From Prorocentrum cordatum (lineage: Eukaryota > Sar > Dinophyceae > Prorocentrales > Prorocentraceae), in assembly GCA_963575745.1 (NCBI GenBank), contig CAUYUJ010003914.1:1-64000 (forward strand): 64,000 nt of DNA, in the 5' to 3' direction. This document shows positions 40,132-51,996 of the stretch, piece after piece. Under the pieces are notes generated by a model. That model saw nothing but the letters and a program-made list of their open reading frames with translations. It was not told the origin of the DNA and did no database searches. Each line of letters begins with the position of its first letter. Within the stretch, counting starts at the first letter, position 1. The position numbers and the translations under genes are program-made.

Positions 40132-43100
40132 GTACTGTAAATCAGCGAAGTTACCACCACCATCATCATCACCACCATTCAAAATCAAAACACCATCATT
40201 TCCTCCGTCATGCACCTCCTCTTCTTCATATTCCTCCTTATGTTATCCTGTGCTTGCGCTCTCCGACAGCCTTCCTCAGTCGGGCACAGGGCGCCCTACT
40301 CAAATAATACATGCGGCACGTTCCGCCGCCCGCTCGGGTCGTGTTTAAAACATGCCTGCGGCAATTTCCGCCATCCCCATCGGTGTTGTTGCGGCCAATT
40401 ATGAGCTGCGCTGAATACTTGGTCTGGCCAGCCCCGTTCCTGATATGCGCGGTGGCGTTGCTACAACATCATGTGTTGTGTTTCTCCTTCCTCCTCCCTC
40501 TCCCTTTCCCCCTCCATCTTCGATTCCCGATTGGCGTGTCCTCCTCGTGTTCCTCGTTGCCGTCCTCCTCCGCATACCGCCCCCCCGCCCTGTCTCCATT
40601 CCCTGCCAACGTGTTGTTCTTTCGTTGTGCCTCGAGGGGCGCGGGCTACATGTTTGGAAACCCTGCAGGCCTTTCGCACGGGCCAAGCCGAGCCCCTTTC
40701 GGACTGTTTCTCTTTCTCCACGCGCGGCCTCAGTGAGTCAAAATGTTAGTTACATGGTTTGCTCTCGGTTTCTTGCTGCGTAGCTCCAAACGCAAACCCG
40801 CTGGAGGGCCGTCGGTGTTTGGAGGTCCCTGATTGGTTTGTGGGCAAGTTAAATGTTGGCGCATCGGAGGTCGCAGGGTTAACCTTGCGGTCCCTGGGCG
40901 CCAACAGGGCACGTCGCTTGGCGATGTGGGCGCCTGTGGAAGGCCACTCCCTTTTGTTTTTTTTTAATGGCGGGGCGGTGCGCCTGGCCACAGCGCGACG
41001 CTGACGTTGCCACGGTCACAACAATGGTTGTTGTCATGCGCGTAAGCTACATCAGCGCGTGACAGCGACAGTTGTTGTAATCGTTAGGACCATGCCGCGC
41101 GCAGGGATCGTGACAGGTGCGGGGACGCCGTTGCAGAGGACAGCAGAGGTACCTGCAATGACACATATGCTCGTGAGGGGACGGCAAGGCGCACAATCGC
41201 ACAGGCGAGGTGCTAACCCGAAGCAAACGCCATGCCAGCGTCCCCCATCCAAGTGCCCCCACAGCGTTGCAACGGGAGTGGGGGTGTTGAGCAGCCCGCC
41301 GCGGGCCACGAGTTGGACGCCGACGCAGCGCGCATGCAGCGCTACAGCAATGTCACTGGGCGCTGCTAAATAAAAGTTCACTGTTTCGCGGTAGGCGTGG
41401 GAAGACCCGTGCGAGTGTTTATGGTTTGCGCCCGTTCGGCTACCAATGCGTAGAAGCATTGGTGCATGGCAGTAGGCAGTCGAATAGCATAGCTAAGGGA
41501 AACGGCGGTACCGATCGATGCAACGAGCGCACCGTGGACGACCAACATTGTTGGTATTTGCATGGTTCGGATGGCGCTGGAGCGGAATACAAGTCGCGGA
41601 ATGCCTTTGGCGCGACCGCAACAAGTTATACGCGATGGGCGGACGTTCTTTCGCGCGCGCCCAACGCAAGTCTACCACTGCCGCGGACATCGCTGGTTTC
41701 CGTTCAGATTGGACAAGGAGCGCTGGCCATGACATCGAGGCATTTGCAGCTAACCTGGCACTCAGCTCCGCCATTCCTGCGCGTTCGCGCGACCTCGTCA
41801 AGCGATCGGCCACGATGCGGTTGTCCAGCGCAGACAGCACAGGGCCGACGCACGCGCGGTGATCAAGCATTTCGGCGCAAACCACCCAGCCGCGACAGCT
41901 TTCGCAACGCTAGCAGCCCGCGGCACCGTAAGGGGTTCACGCCAATCAACGCGAGATGGAGGAACGGACACCAATGGCTGCAACCTTGGACATGCATTAC
42001 AAACGGACGATGCTCGCGCGTTACGTGGGGTACTAGGGTGCATCGCCGTCGCTGGCGTTCGAGTCGTCACGATTGCATCGGCGCGCAGTCGGCATGTCGC
42101 TTGTACATAGGCAGCCGCGTGGGTGGTCACGCATTTCGAACCAGCGTCGCACGATTTAGTGTACTTTGATATGTACATCCATTGCGATACGCGCCTTTGT
42201 TGCGTGAAACGCATATCGCGCGCTTCGGCGGCCTGTTCGGGTCAATCCGAATCGCCGACAGGGGCGCGCGAACTGATGCATTCATTCGCGGCGCGGCGTG
42301 GCTGGTCGCAGCGCTGGCGCCCTCGTCCGCGGCGATCGTTTCATCTCGCGTGGCGCCAAGAACCAGACCGCTGACTGGGGCGATCGCTTGCGGCAGCGTC
42401 AAGGCACTGCGCGTCTGCCGCGCTCGGCGCGCCCATGGCGGGCGCGTCGCGATTTGCTGGCGCGATGGCAAAGGCATGTTGTTCGGGCGCCATTGGCCGC
42501 GTCGTGGGACCAGAGCTGTTGTTGCCCGCGCGGCGGGGGCGCGGCGTCGTCGCGAATCAGGCAACGCTGGCGAATTCAAGTGCAATGAAGACGCCCTGCT
42601 CGCGCGATGGGCCTTGCAGGAACGCAGGCGTCTTGGGGGGGGGGGGGTCTGGCGCTCGTAGACATGCGATGCGCTAGATGCGTCACCCGCGTCAGCGGCT
42701 TGTGCTGGCCGCTGGCAGCGGTTATCGGCAGCGCGCGATGCGGCATCTTCTCTGTCGCGATGCGCAAAGGCGCGGCGCTGCTCGGTCGTGAAAGGCGCTG
42801 GGGAAGGGGCCTGGGGAATGGCGGGCAAGTCTGCCTGGGCGCCGTCGCGCGGTCCAGCAGGCGACAGGGCGCACGCGTCTTCTGCATCGGGCAGGCGGGC
42901 GGTTGTCTGTCAGACCGAGCGCGCGCGTTCGGCTCCGCAATTTGCTCGCCCAGGCCACCGCGCCGCGCGCGGTTCGATTGGTTTCGCAATGTTGCGGGCT
43001 GCGTTCTCCCCCGACCCACTTCTGCGCAACGTCTCTGACATGCAGACGTACCCCGCCATTGGCGGCCAGTCCTCCTGCACCGACGCACGCGCGGGCGACG

Positions 43101-45045
43101 CACTTGCCAGGTCCAATGCGCGCGCGACACGGGGCCGTCGGAATCGCGCTTACAAGGGCGGCGAGATTCGCTGCGCGTTCAGGAGCTCCGCACTGCGGCG
43201 TTCTCGATGCCCCCTTGCCCGCGACCCGCGCTACCCATTGTGCAATGCCACTCCGCGGCGTAGAGTGAAGGAGCCTTTGCGCGGCGTTTGTGTCGCGCCC
43301 GATCCAACGTTGGTCGCCGCAGCCAAAGCGGCGCGCACGCGCCGCAGGGCGCGCCGTCTACGCGAAATGGTTGCAGCCGCGTTCGCGCTCTTATAGATGA
43401 CGCGTTCTCGGGTGGTAGATTGGCGGGCGGGTGCCCGCTTCAGCGCGCGGCTGTGCCGTGCGCTTGCGTTCGAGTGTTGGCGGGCCCGCCGCCATTTGCT
43501 ATGTGTAAGTGTAATGTCATTCGTTGAGCCAGTGGGCTCCTGCACCAGCTGCGCGCTGCTATCAACGCGGCGCCATGCAGGGGATTGCACAATATTGAGC
43601 TGAACGCGCCAACTCACGCCATTCGACGTCACGTGCATGCGACGCGGTCGCGACACCGAGCATTCAGGACGCAAACCGACGCACGGACACAATCCACCTC
43701 CGTAATTCGAATCGTATCCGTATGCGGAGGCTTATTCAAGGAGGTAATTCAAACGTAATTTAAACGTAATTTAACCGTAATTCAAACGTAAATTGTACAA
43801 AAATTGTACGACCAATTGTACAAAAATTGTCTGAGGAAAATAAGGCATTTAAGCCCACGGAAAAGAATTGTACAAAAATTGTACAGCCAATTGTGCTACG
43901 TACGTTTGGTGCAAATTCCATTGTGTACCTATATTCATAACACAACTAAAAAAATGTCCTGAAATTTTGCAATCTACCCCAGGGGGTCGAAATTCCCTCC
44001 TCACCCGTTGGATTTTTGCTTCAGTTCTAAAAGGACGCGCGCGTCGCGTCTACTCCGCAGCGCCGCCTGCCCGTCGCTGCCCTGCCGTAAATTCGCGTTG
44101 AGCTTCCCAGGAGCACGGTTTGCTTCCGCGTCACATGCGCCAATGCGTCCAGCGCTTTTGCGTGCAGCGCCACGCATCCACGCCAATGTCATCTACCCTC
44201 GTGGCCTGCGCCAGTGCCGCAATGGCCGCTGGGGTCCGCGCGCTGGCGTTTTGCGACGTACCGCGTCGATTCGCACGCCCCCTATGTGCGAATGCCTCGC
44301 TGCGCCCCTCCCCCCCAGCTCTCGCCGCGTCCATCCGCTGCGCCGCGCCCGCTCGCGCGGCGCGATAGAGCCGACGGGTCGGGTCTGAACGGGGCCCGCT
44401 CCCCACCCCCAAAGCACATGGCCATTTGCGCGAAGTCGAAGCGTCGCGCGCGCTGGCGCCTTCGGCGATGGGCACTAACTCCGCTGCCAAGCCGAAACCG
44501 GAAGACGCGCGGGCATCGATTGAACGGGGCAGCTTCATTGCCGATTGCGCTCCGTGCGAATTGCGCAAGGCAAGCAGATTTCTGTCGGGGGCGCGCTCCC
44601 TCGCCCGCGCGACGGCCCGCCCCACTTCCATCTCGCCACCGTCGCCCCCCCCCAACGAACCTGCACCGCGCCAGTGCCGCCGTCCCCGTCGCCCTGCGAA
44701 CCGCTGTGCCGCGCCGTCTCTAGCCCGCCCGCCGCGCGCAGTCCGACCTCTGCCACGCGCCCCCCGCGCGCCTGCCTCTCCGCGGCTCGCGCGCCACGCG
44801 CCCGCGCGGGCAGTCGCTGCCGCGCGCCCCCCCACGGCGTGGCGCGCGCGTGGCGCGCGGAGGTGCGGGTCGGGCGGGGGGTTTGGGTTGTCGTGGGCTT
44901 GGGTGCATGGAGAGGGCTCGGGTTGGACCATCGCGGCAAAGTGGCGCGCGCGCGCGGCGGCGGCCGCCGGTTGGCGCGGCGGCGAGGGCGCGCGAAGCGG
45001 CGGCGGGGGTGCGTCGTCGAGGCGCAGGGTGTTCGAGCCCCATAT
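40132..45045. other. Spacer inside the giant element
   Basis: About 4.9 kb without a convincing gene. A CAC/CAT microsatellite follows the transposase stop (40153-40185). 41.4-45.0 kb is CpG-rich with frames on both strands that shadow each other. 43735-43890 is AT-rich and carries the AATTGTACAAAAATTGTAC word three times. Confidence 0.5.
43735..43895. repeat. AT-rich block with AATTGTACAAAAATTGTAC motifs
   Basis: ACGTAATTTAA-type repeats are followed by three copies of ATTGTACAAAAATTGT at about 43793, 43818 and 43868. The word is nearly self-complementary and is shared with the subterminal regions at 32916 and 54705-54735. Confidence 0.7.
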
Positions 45046-46420
45046 GAGTTCCACCGCTGAGTGTTGGAGGTCTGTGTAGTTCTAACATTCTACGTTGGAG
45101 CTCAAGTTGAGCTCGAACGTTGCATTCTGGAACTCACGTCAAATCAAATTTTCGATGGGGCCCAATTCGGGTTCCAACATCGCATGGTAGAGCTTATTGT
45201 AGTTCGAGCAGTCAATGTTGGAGCTCAAATTGAGGTCTAACGTTCAAAATTAGAATTCAAATTCAGCCTGAACCTTGTATGTTAGAACCCATTTCGACTA
45301 TAACATCATATGTTAGAGCTCAGTCTGAGTTCTTACATTGAACGGTATAGCTCGCTATATTTCTAACATTGAATGTCAGAACTCAAAATGGCATCCAACC
45401 TTGAGTGTAGAACTCAGTATCAATGCAACGTTGAATGTTCGAGCTCAATCTGGGTTTGAACATTGCATGTGGGGGGCGCACTCTAAATCCAACGTTTACT
45501 GGTAGAGCTCAAGTTGGGCTCGAACATTGCATTTTGGCATTCATTTCGGATCTAACACTGGCAGCTAGAGCTCGTTTTGAGTTCTAACATTGAATGTGAA
45601 AGCTCACTGTAGTTCGACCATGCAATGTTAGAACTAAACCAGAGCTCTTACACTGGATGGTAGAATGCAAGTCAAACCGAACATTTGATGTTACGGCTCA
45701 ACTTGAGTTCTAACATTGAATGTTAAAGCTCATTGTAATTCCAACATTCAATGTTTGAGTAGAAGTTGAGCTCCAACACCCAATGTTAGGACTCATCGTA
45801 AATCTAGTTTTGTACGTTAAAGCTCAATTTGAGGTCTAACATTGAATGCAAAGGCTCAGTGAAATTCGAACAGTCAATGCTAGGACTCAAGGTGAGCTCT
45901 AGCACTGAAGGTTAGAACACATTTCAAATCTAACATTGGATGTACCAGGTCAACATGAGTTTAAAGCACTATTGGCACATCACAATTTAGTTCGAACCTT
46001 CAATGTTCGCACTCAGAATCAGCTCTAACGCTGAACGTTGGAACTCGTTTCAAATCGAACAGTGGATAGTGAAGGTCAATGTGGGTTCTAACGCTGAATG
46101 GTAGAGCTCATTTTAGTTCTAACACTTACCCCTATAACTCAAGTTGAGCTCTACCTTTGGATGTTAGGACTCGTTTCATATTTAACGTTGGGTGAGATAG
46201 CCCAATCTGAGTTCTAACATTGAATGGTAGAGCGGGCTCATTTCTGTTACAACGTTCAGTGTTAGACGTTAAACAAACCTCTGACATTGAATGGCAGAAT
46301 CCATGTCGAATCTAACATTGGATGTTAGAGATCAATTTGGGTTCTAGCAATACATGTTAGAACTCATTTTCGTTCTAACATTCAACGATATCTCGTTGAG
46401 TTCTAACATTGAATGTCGTG
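45046..46420. repeat. ~32-bp palindromic minisatellite array (~43 units)
   Basis: Degenerate units combine CTAACATT-g-AATGTTAG with GAGCTCAA/TTGAGCTC. Spacing between well-kept units is a multiple of ~32 bp, for example 45364, 45585 and 45711. Each unit is itself an imperfect palindrome, so the array is a row of potential hairpins. Copies are strongly diverged. No long open frame crosses it. Confidence 0.9.
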
Positions 46421-47117
46421 GCGGAAACAGATCACCCCCATTCAGTGGGCTGCCGAACCACGGCAGGCGCGCGACGAGCATAGATGGGTGTAGCATTGAC
46501 AAGAGCTCACCCTTGATTGCACACGCGTCCGTCAATGCGCCTTGTGCCTCCTATGCGGGGCAGGACGAGTTGGCTCATGCGCGGTATGTTCACGCGCTCA
46601 TGCTGCGGCAACCCAAGCGTAAGGTAATGTTTGGGTGCCGTTGGCGGCATTGGGTGTCTTGGGGTCCTCGGCGTTTCTGGCTGTTCTTGGGCAGTGTAGG
46701 CGTCTGGGCATGATGTAGGAGGCCTTCGCCGTTTCTGGGTGCTCTGAGTGTTTGGGCAGTCTTCGGCATTTGGGACCTGAGGTTTTCTTGGTGAGTGTCT
46801 ACGGGCCTTAGTTGTCTTTGGCTGGTTTAGGGTCTTGGGGTATTGAGTATAGAGGGTGTCTAGGCTGCTTTAAAAGTGTTTGGGTGTTTTGGCCTTGTGG
46901 TCATCTACTAGTTGTTGGTTTTTGGCGTCGGGTGCTCTAGGGTTTCGGGCACTTGAAGGTTCGAGGGCTTCGGCGTGTGAGTCTTTGTCGTTGTTCATTC
47001 GCACGTGTGGTTCAGAACCACACTGGCACAACACGTTGTGTTCCGTGGTATTGCCATTTTTCTCAAAGATGTGCACAGATTTTTCCGTTCTTGTACAGCA
47101 TCCCCAAGGTTGATTCC
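46421..47117 (+). other. G-rich minisatellite spacer upstream of the 291-aa gene
   Basis: 46620-46960 repeats GTCTTGGG, GTTTTGGG and TTTCTGGGTG words like other decayed minisatellites in this window. TTCTTGTACAG at 47090-47100 could be an acceptor for an upstream leader intron. Confidence 0.45.
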
Positions 47118-47993
47118 ATGTCTGAATCCCTTGATGCGAAAGTCCATGGTCGGATTGATATCATCATTCGAGATCCCGACGTGTCAGTTTCCGTTCATAA
47201 GATTCTCAAAACATCGATGCCGCTTACCATTCACTTCTTCGGCAGTAAGATAGACTTCACAGAGGAGGACGCTCGCAAGGTCCGCGATGTCTCCGAGCGC
47301 ATTGCTGCTGAGATCGACGCCGCTGCGTCGAAGGAGGGCACTGGTACGGGACAGCAGTTCCCACCTGCAGCGCCCGAGCAGGAGGTGATCATGAGCCAGT
47401 GGAAGATGTCTATCGTCGAGGACCTGGCGCCTCCTCAGGCTGTGGTTCCTGCCGGAGCACCTGGCGAGCCCCAGCCACCCGAGCCCGCCGCCGAGGCCAT
47501 GGCGGCGCAGCCCAGCGCCGTCCCAGAGCAAGGTCCGCAGCCGAAGACGCCGTGGCTTCAGAAGCTGCGTTCGAAGCCTGCGCAGGTGTTTGGGCTTGGG
47601 TTATTGCCTTCTGCGTCGGGCACGATTGACATCAGCGGCGATAGTCAAGATGATTACGCATCTAGCACAGGCGCTGGGACAGCTGATCCTGGCAAAGGAT
47701 CTGGGGCAGGTGACGCTAGCAACCTTCCTCAGCAAGAGCCTCCAGCACCTCCCGAGCTGCAGGAGCAGTTGTTGAAGGTCGCTGAGAGGAAGAGGACCCA
47801 GCCACAGCAGCACAGTAGCAAGCGATCTCGGTCATCCAAGTCAGCCTTGCCACCTGATCTCCCTGACGAACTGCCGCCCCACGCGGATGAGAACACCCAG
47901 CTCTTCCAGAACCAGGTGGAGCCTTTCGCTGGCCAGCGTCTCGTGACTCCGTCTCAGGTCTTGGGGGAGCTCTCAACGGGAGCTCCATCCTAA
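47118..47993 (+). CDS. Hypothetical protein, 291 aa, in the giant element
   Basis: Not recognised. I chose the ATG at 47118 (MSESLDAKVHG) because protein-like sequence starts there; the open frame extends upstream into minisatellite. Residues 1-70 look folded, with alternating beta-type stretches (IDIIIRDPDVSVSV, PLTIHFFG) and a helix (EEDARKVRDVSERI). The rest is Pro/Ala/Gln-rich and probably disordered, with a basic KRSRSSK patch that may direct nuclear import. It is colinear with the other genes of the element, so an accessory role in transposition is possible but not shown. The frame may continue through an unseen downstream intron. Confidence 0.6.
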   Translation: MSESLDAKVHGRIDIIIRDPDVSVSVHKILKTSMPLTIHFFGSKIDFTEEDARKVRDVSERIAAEIDAAASKEGTGTGQQFPPAAPEQEVIMSQWKMSIVEDLAPPQAVVPAGAPGEPQPPEPAAEAMAAQPSAVPEQGPQPKTPWLQKLRSKPAQVFGLGLLPSASGTIDISGDSQDDYASSTGAGTADPGKGSGAGDASNLPQQEPPAPPELQEQLLKVAERKRTQPQQHSSKRSRSSKSALPPDLPDELPPHADENTQLFQNQVEPFAGQRLVTPSQVLGELSTGAPS

Positions 47994-49754
47994 GCCCGCG
48001 TACTTGACTTGGCATCGATTCGGGGATGGGGAGCTCAGACTGGGAGATGGTTGAACATGGATTGGTGATTGTGGCCCAGTTCCGAGGGCATGCGACGGAG
48101 CAGAGAGTTCGCTCAGAGAGGTGGCAACTTTTTTACACTGCGCCACCGCCGAAATATACAACATACAGCGCTGAGCGCAACAGCATTTGAAGCTCGCAAA
48201 CGCCTCTCGCAAAATAAGGCCAGAGAGGGACTGTCGTGTTGTTGCTAGCCTCGGGAGCCGTGACTGCTCGAAGCTGAGGAAGCTACGGGCAGTGCAGGTT
48301 CCCGAGGCTAGCAGCAATACTCTGCCCTCCCCGCCTTGATCATCAGGATCATCCAGCCTCTGTGCCTCCCCATCTTGGCCATCATGATTATAATAAGTCG
48401 TTGGAGCCTTAAGCGTCTGTAGGTGCTCTGGGCCTTTGGGTTTCCTGGGGTGTCTGGGCGTTTGGAGATATGTGGGTTCTTAGGGCTCTTAGGTGTAGGC
48501 TCTTTAATGACTTAGTTGTCTGTGGGTGTCTGTAGGTGTCTGTAGGTGTCAGTAGGTGTCTGTAGGTAGTAGGTGTCTGGAGGCACTTCAAGGGTTTTAG
48601 GTATCTATAGGTGCTTGTAGGTATTAGGGGTCTTTGGGCTATTTGTCGAGCATCAGGCCACGAGCGCTAGACGCTTGGATGACACGATGTCACATCTCAA
48701 TTCAGGTTCGCTGATCGTGAGGGTAAGTTAGTCTTGGGACCTTAAGTGTATATTTGTGTCAAGGGCCGACGGGCTCAAGCGTTGTTGGGTGTCTAGGGGC
48801 CTTGCGCGTCTATGGGTTGTTTGGGGCCTGAGCCTATGGGGTCTTGTGATTTCCCTGTCGGGCCTAAGCCTAAGGACTCTTGGAGCCTAAGCCTTAGGAG
48901 TCTCAGGAGCCTTCCGTGGTTGAGAATATGTGGCGATACGTCTGGTTTGACAGTGAGGCGATTAAGAATCTATGAGGTGATGCGTCCAGCTTGACAGTGA
49001 GGTGATGCGTACAGCTTGATCGTGAGGGATGCGCGTCCAGTTTGACAGAGAGGCAGTTCTTCACAAGATGATGGGGTTCCATTGCCATCCTGCTTGGAAC
49101 ATTTCCATCCACCTCCTTACCCGCATTTCTGGTATGACCACTTTCATTATTGAGCCAGTTCTTCTTCTCATTCGCCCTCCTGGGGTTGCGAGCGGACATG
49201 CCAGCGGTTTCATTCGAATGTGATGGAGTGGGGCTCCCATTGCTGATGAAGTCTAAGTGGCTTGAGGAGGGCGATGCACGATGCACGAGCAAGCACGGAC
49301 AAACACATGTACATACATCAGCACTTCATGACATCACGAGCGCATCACTGCAACAAAACATGACAACCTAAAAAAAACAAGCATGCAATTGCAGCCGTAC
49401 GCACGCATGACACGCGACCTTGCTAATGAGAGCGTTCACCCCGTTGTCCCCTGGTTGGTGTTCGGAAGGGTCCGATGTGTTGAAACTGACCTTGGTAAAC
49501 CTGCCTAGGGTCACATATTTCTGTCGGAGAGAAGTGCGTGCGAGGAGGAGGAGGATGAGAGGAAGGGGGATGGGAAGCAGGAGGAGGGGGAGGAAGACGA
49601 GCGTAAGCGGACCTCACGTTCTCTTGACTGACTGACTGACTGACTCGAAAGCTTACTGTGTTCAGACTTGTATCCACAGCGTGTTTGTGCTGCAAGTTTT
49701 TGACCCAAGGTCTCTGATATTTACCAGTTCTGCGTCCCGCGCCTGTTTGTCTCT
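47994..49754 (+). other. Spacer with short repeats and a hairpin
   Basis: 48241-48315 is a stem-loop with 15-nt arms (GTTGCTAGCCTCGGG, 14 of 15 paired). 48520-48580 repeats GTAGGTGTCT. 49625-49645 is a GACT tetranucleotide run. 48.4-48.9 kb is otherwise decayed G-rich minisatellite. Confidence 0.55.
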
Positions 49755-51996
49755 ATGGCAAAGAAGGGCTCTGGCAATGCCGCAGCGTCAGAGGGTCGCC
49801 CTGCGAAGAGGTCGAAGGGCAGCGCCTCACAGGAGATGCCTCACTCTTGCATCGGTGGTCAAGGGACCTGTGACAAGCCAGTTGCAGGGAACACTGATCT
49901 GTGCCAGAACCACCTCAACGTTCATGCCCTTGCCTTCGGATGGTTGACGCTGGACGAGTTCAAGCAACAGCTGCGGATCGATTCCGCCTTCAGCAAGCAG
50001 GTCGAGGCTGCCTTGCGCGTGAAGCTGGGCCTCGAGGAGAAGAATTTTTTCGCCGAGGATGTGACCATCGATTGCATCCAGGGCGTGCGGGCTTTCAAGC
50101 GTCTCAAGGGTTTCACCGTCAAGCGCTTCACTGAGGTGTTCGGCAAAACTCCTCAGCAGTGCGGCAAAATGATCAGGGACCTCGACGACGGGAAGGGCGG
50201 GAAATTCAAGGGCGCGTGCTTGGAGGACGAGTCGGAGCCCGACGTGATCTACGAGCTCTTCACGACTACGTTCAAGCATCGTCAGCAGTACAAGCAAATG
50301 GCTGACAATCAGTTGCACGCGACTCAGGCCCAGTCCATTTTCACGAAGGTCAAGCTTGACGAGTTCATAGATAGCAGCCCCTACCACAACGCGGCTTCCA
50401 TGGGCGACATCCGTCATAAAGCATCCCTGAAGGCTGACCGTGAGGAATCTGATGATGATAATGCCAGTGGTGATGACGGACAGAAGTCTCTTGATGGAGG
50501 CGCGCGGACTGCAGTGCCGCTCTTGACAGCAACTCCACCTACAGCAGCACCGAGGCGAGCTTCCAAGGGCGGTGGCAAGGGGCGACGTGGTGCACCCACG
50601 GCGCGCGGCGCTTCAGTGCGAACAGGTCCGAGGGGGCATCCTGGAACGACTTCCGATGCGGGCAGTGCGAATCAGCCGTCTTCTTCTCCAGTGGCATCTG
50701 AGGCCATGGCGCTCGTCCAGGCGAAGATGCATACCACCCAGATCGCCGACTGCTTGCGGAGCAACACTGGTCGTTCGATGGGCGGGGCGGACGTGCTCAA
50801 GGAGAAGCTTCGCAAGATGGGAGCTGTCGTCGAGCTGAAGATCTGGGAGGACCATGAGGATCAGTACGTGGCAGCCCAGAAACTCAAGTGCATGGAGATC
50901 GCGACGGTCAATCGCTCGGACCTGGACGAATGTCTTGCGAAGATTCGCGAAGTTGAGTTCCCAGAGAAGTTTCAGAGAGCCATCCTCGAGCGCTCGGTCT
51001 CCGACCTCGTGGAGGAGCCTGTCCTGGATATCGAGAAGTTCTTCTCCATCATGAATCCGCTGAGCTCGACTGAGCTGACCTTCGACCCCGTGCTCCCGAC
51101 GCTCAGCGCCATCGCCATCAGCCAGGAGGAGAAGGCCAGACTTTTCTCCGACAGGCTGATCGTTCGCTACCTTTTGAAGCTGATCGAGAAGGGTGAGGAT
51201 AAGAAATCTGATGCCGAGAGGTTCGCGCTGTACGCCATCGAGTGGCTCGATACGAAGATTGACGATCAGGATGTGCATATCAGCCCAGAGGTGGACGAGA
51301 TGTTCAGTACTTCCCTCACGATCTGCAAAGCTTTGTGCTGCATCATAGATCACATCAAGGTCGCTGGGAAGTCCGCCGTTTCTCGTTTGGTTGATGCTGC
51401 CAAGAAGCGAGGCGCAAAACATTCCATGGCTGGACTCGTCTTCAACGCGATGAAGAGCAACCAGTGGTATGCCGCACAGTATAAAAAAGTTCATGGACAA
51501 CATCGTAGGCCTCGAGAAGTGGGGCGATGTGATTCACAAGCGCACGATGGAGATCGTGCAGAGCAACTCGATGGATGTGGACCCGTATGTCGTCTTGAGG
51601 GAGCTTGGTGAGATGAAGCGGGATCTTGATGCCAGTGTTTGGCGCCCATACGCTGACTCCATCGAGAACTGGTTGCTCCACAGGTTTAATTTCTGTGACA
51701 TGCGATCGACGGTCAGCGAGGTAACGTCCCCTGCCAAGCAGAAGGAGCTCGCTGACATCATCCTCGACCAGCTTCGCTTGATGAAAGGCTTCTTCCCTGG
51801 CAGGAAGGCCGAGCTCGAGGCTCACGAGGCGACGGGCCTTGACTTGAGGGACTCCTTCGCCAACGGTGAGCTGCTGGTCCAGGCGGTGGAGCTGCTCAAG
51901 CAGTTCACGGTCCAGGACCCCAAGATCGTGCTGTCCCAGAGCCAGTGGGACGAGGTCGCGAAGGTGGTGGCGCTCGTGCCCCAGGCTTTCGCTAAG
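49755..51996 (+). CDS. Hypothetical protein of the giant element, exon 1 (one frameshift)
   Basis: Not recognised. Starts MAKKGSGNAAASEGRPAKRS at a clear ATG. A possible zinc site lies at C32, C39, C50 and H53, then a mostly helical domain to ~215, an acidic and Gly/Arg-rich linker to ~310 and a long helical region. At the A-run 51484-51489 the protein-like reading moves to the +1 frame: the first frame degenerates into QHRRPREVGRCDSQ, while the other continues FMDNIVGLEKWGD to 51996. Reading one A fewer would restore a single frame, so it is a one-base insertion, a sequencing error or programmed slippage. At AAG/GCTTGA (51996/51997) the frame is about to stop, and it joins in phase to 53066. 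Confidence 0.6.

Noticed and set aside
41426-45088. Open frames of 130-307 codons on both strands within the giant element
   Set aside because: All six frames are similarly open in this CpG-rich stretch and the peptides are Arg/Ala-rich with no recognisable fold.
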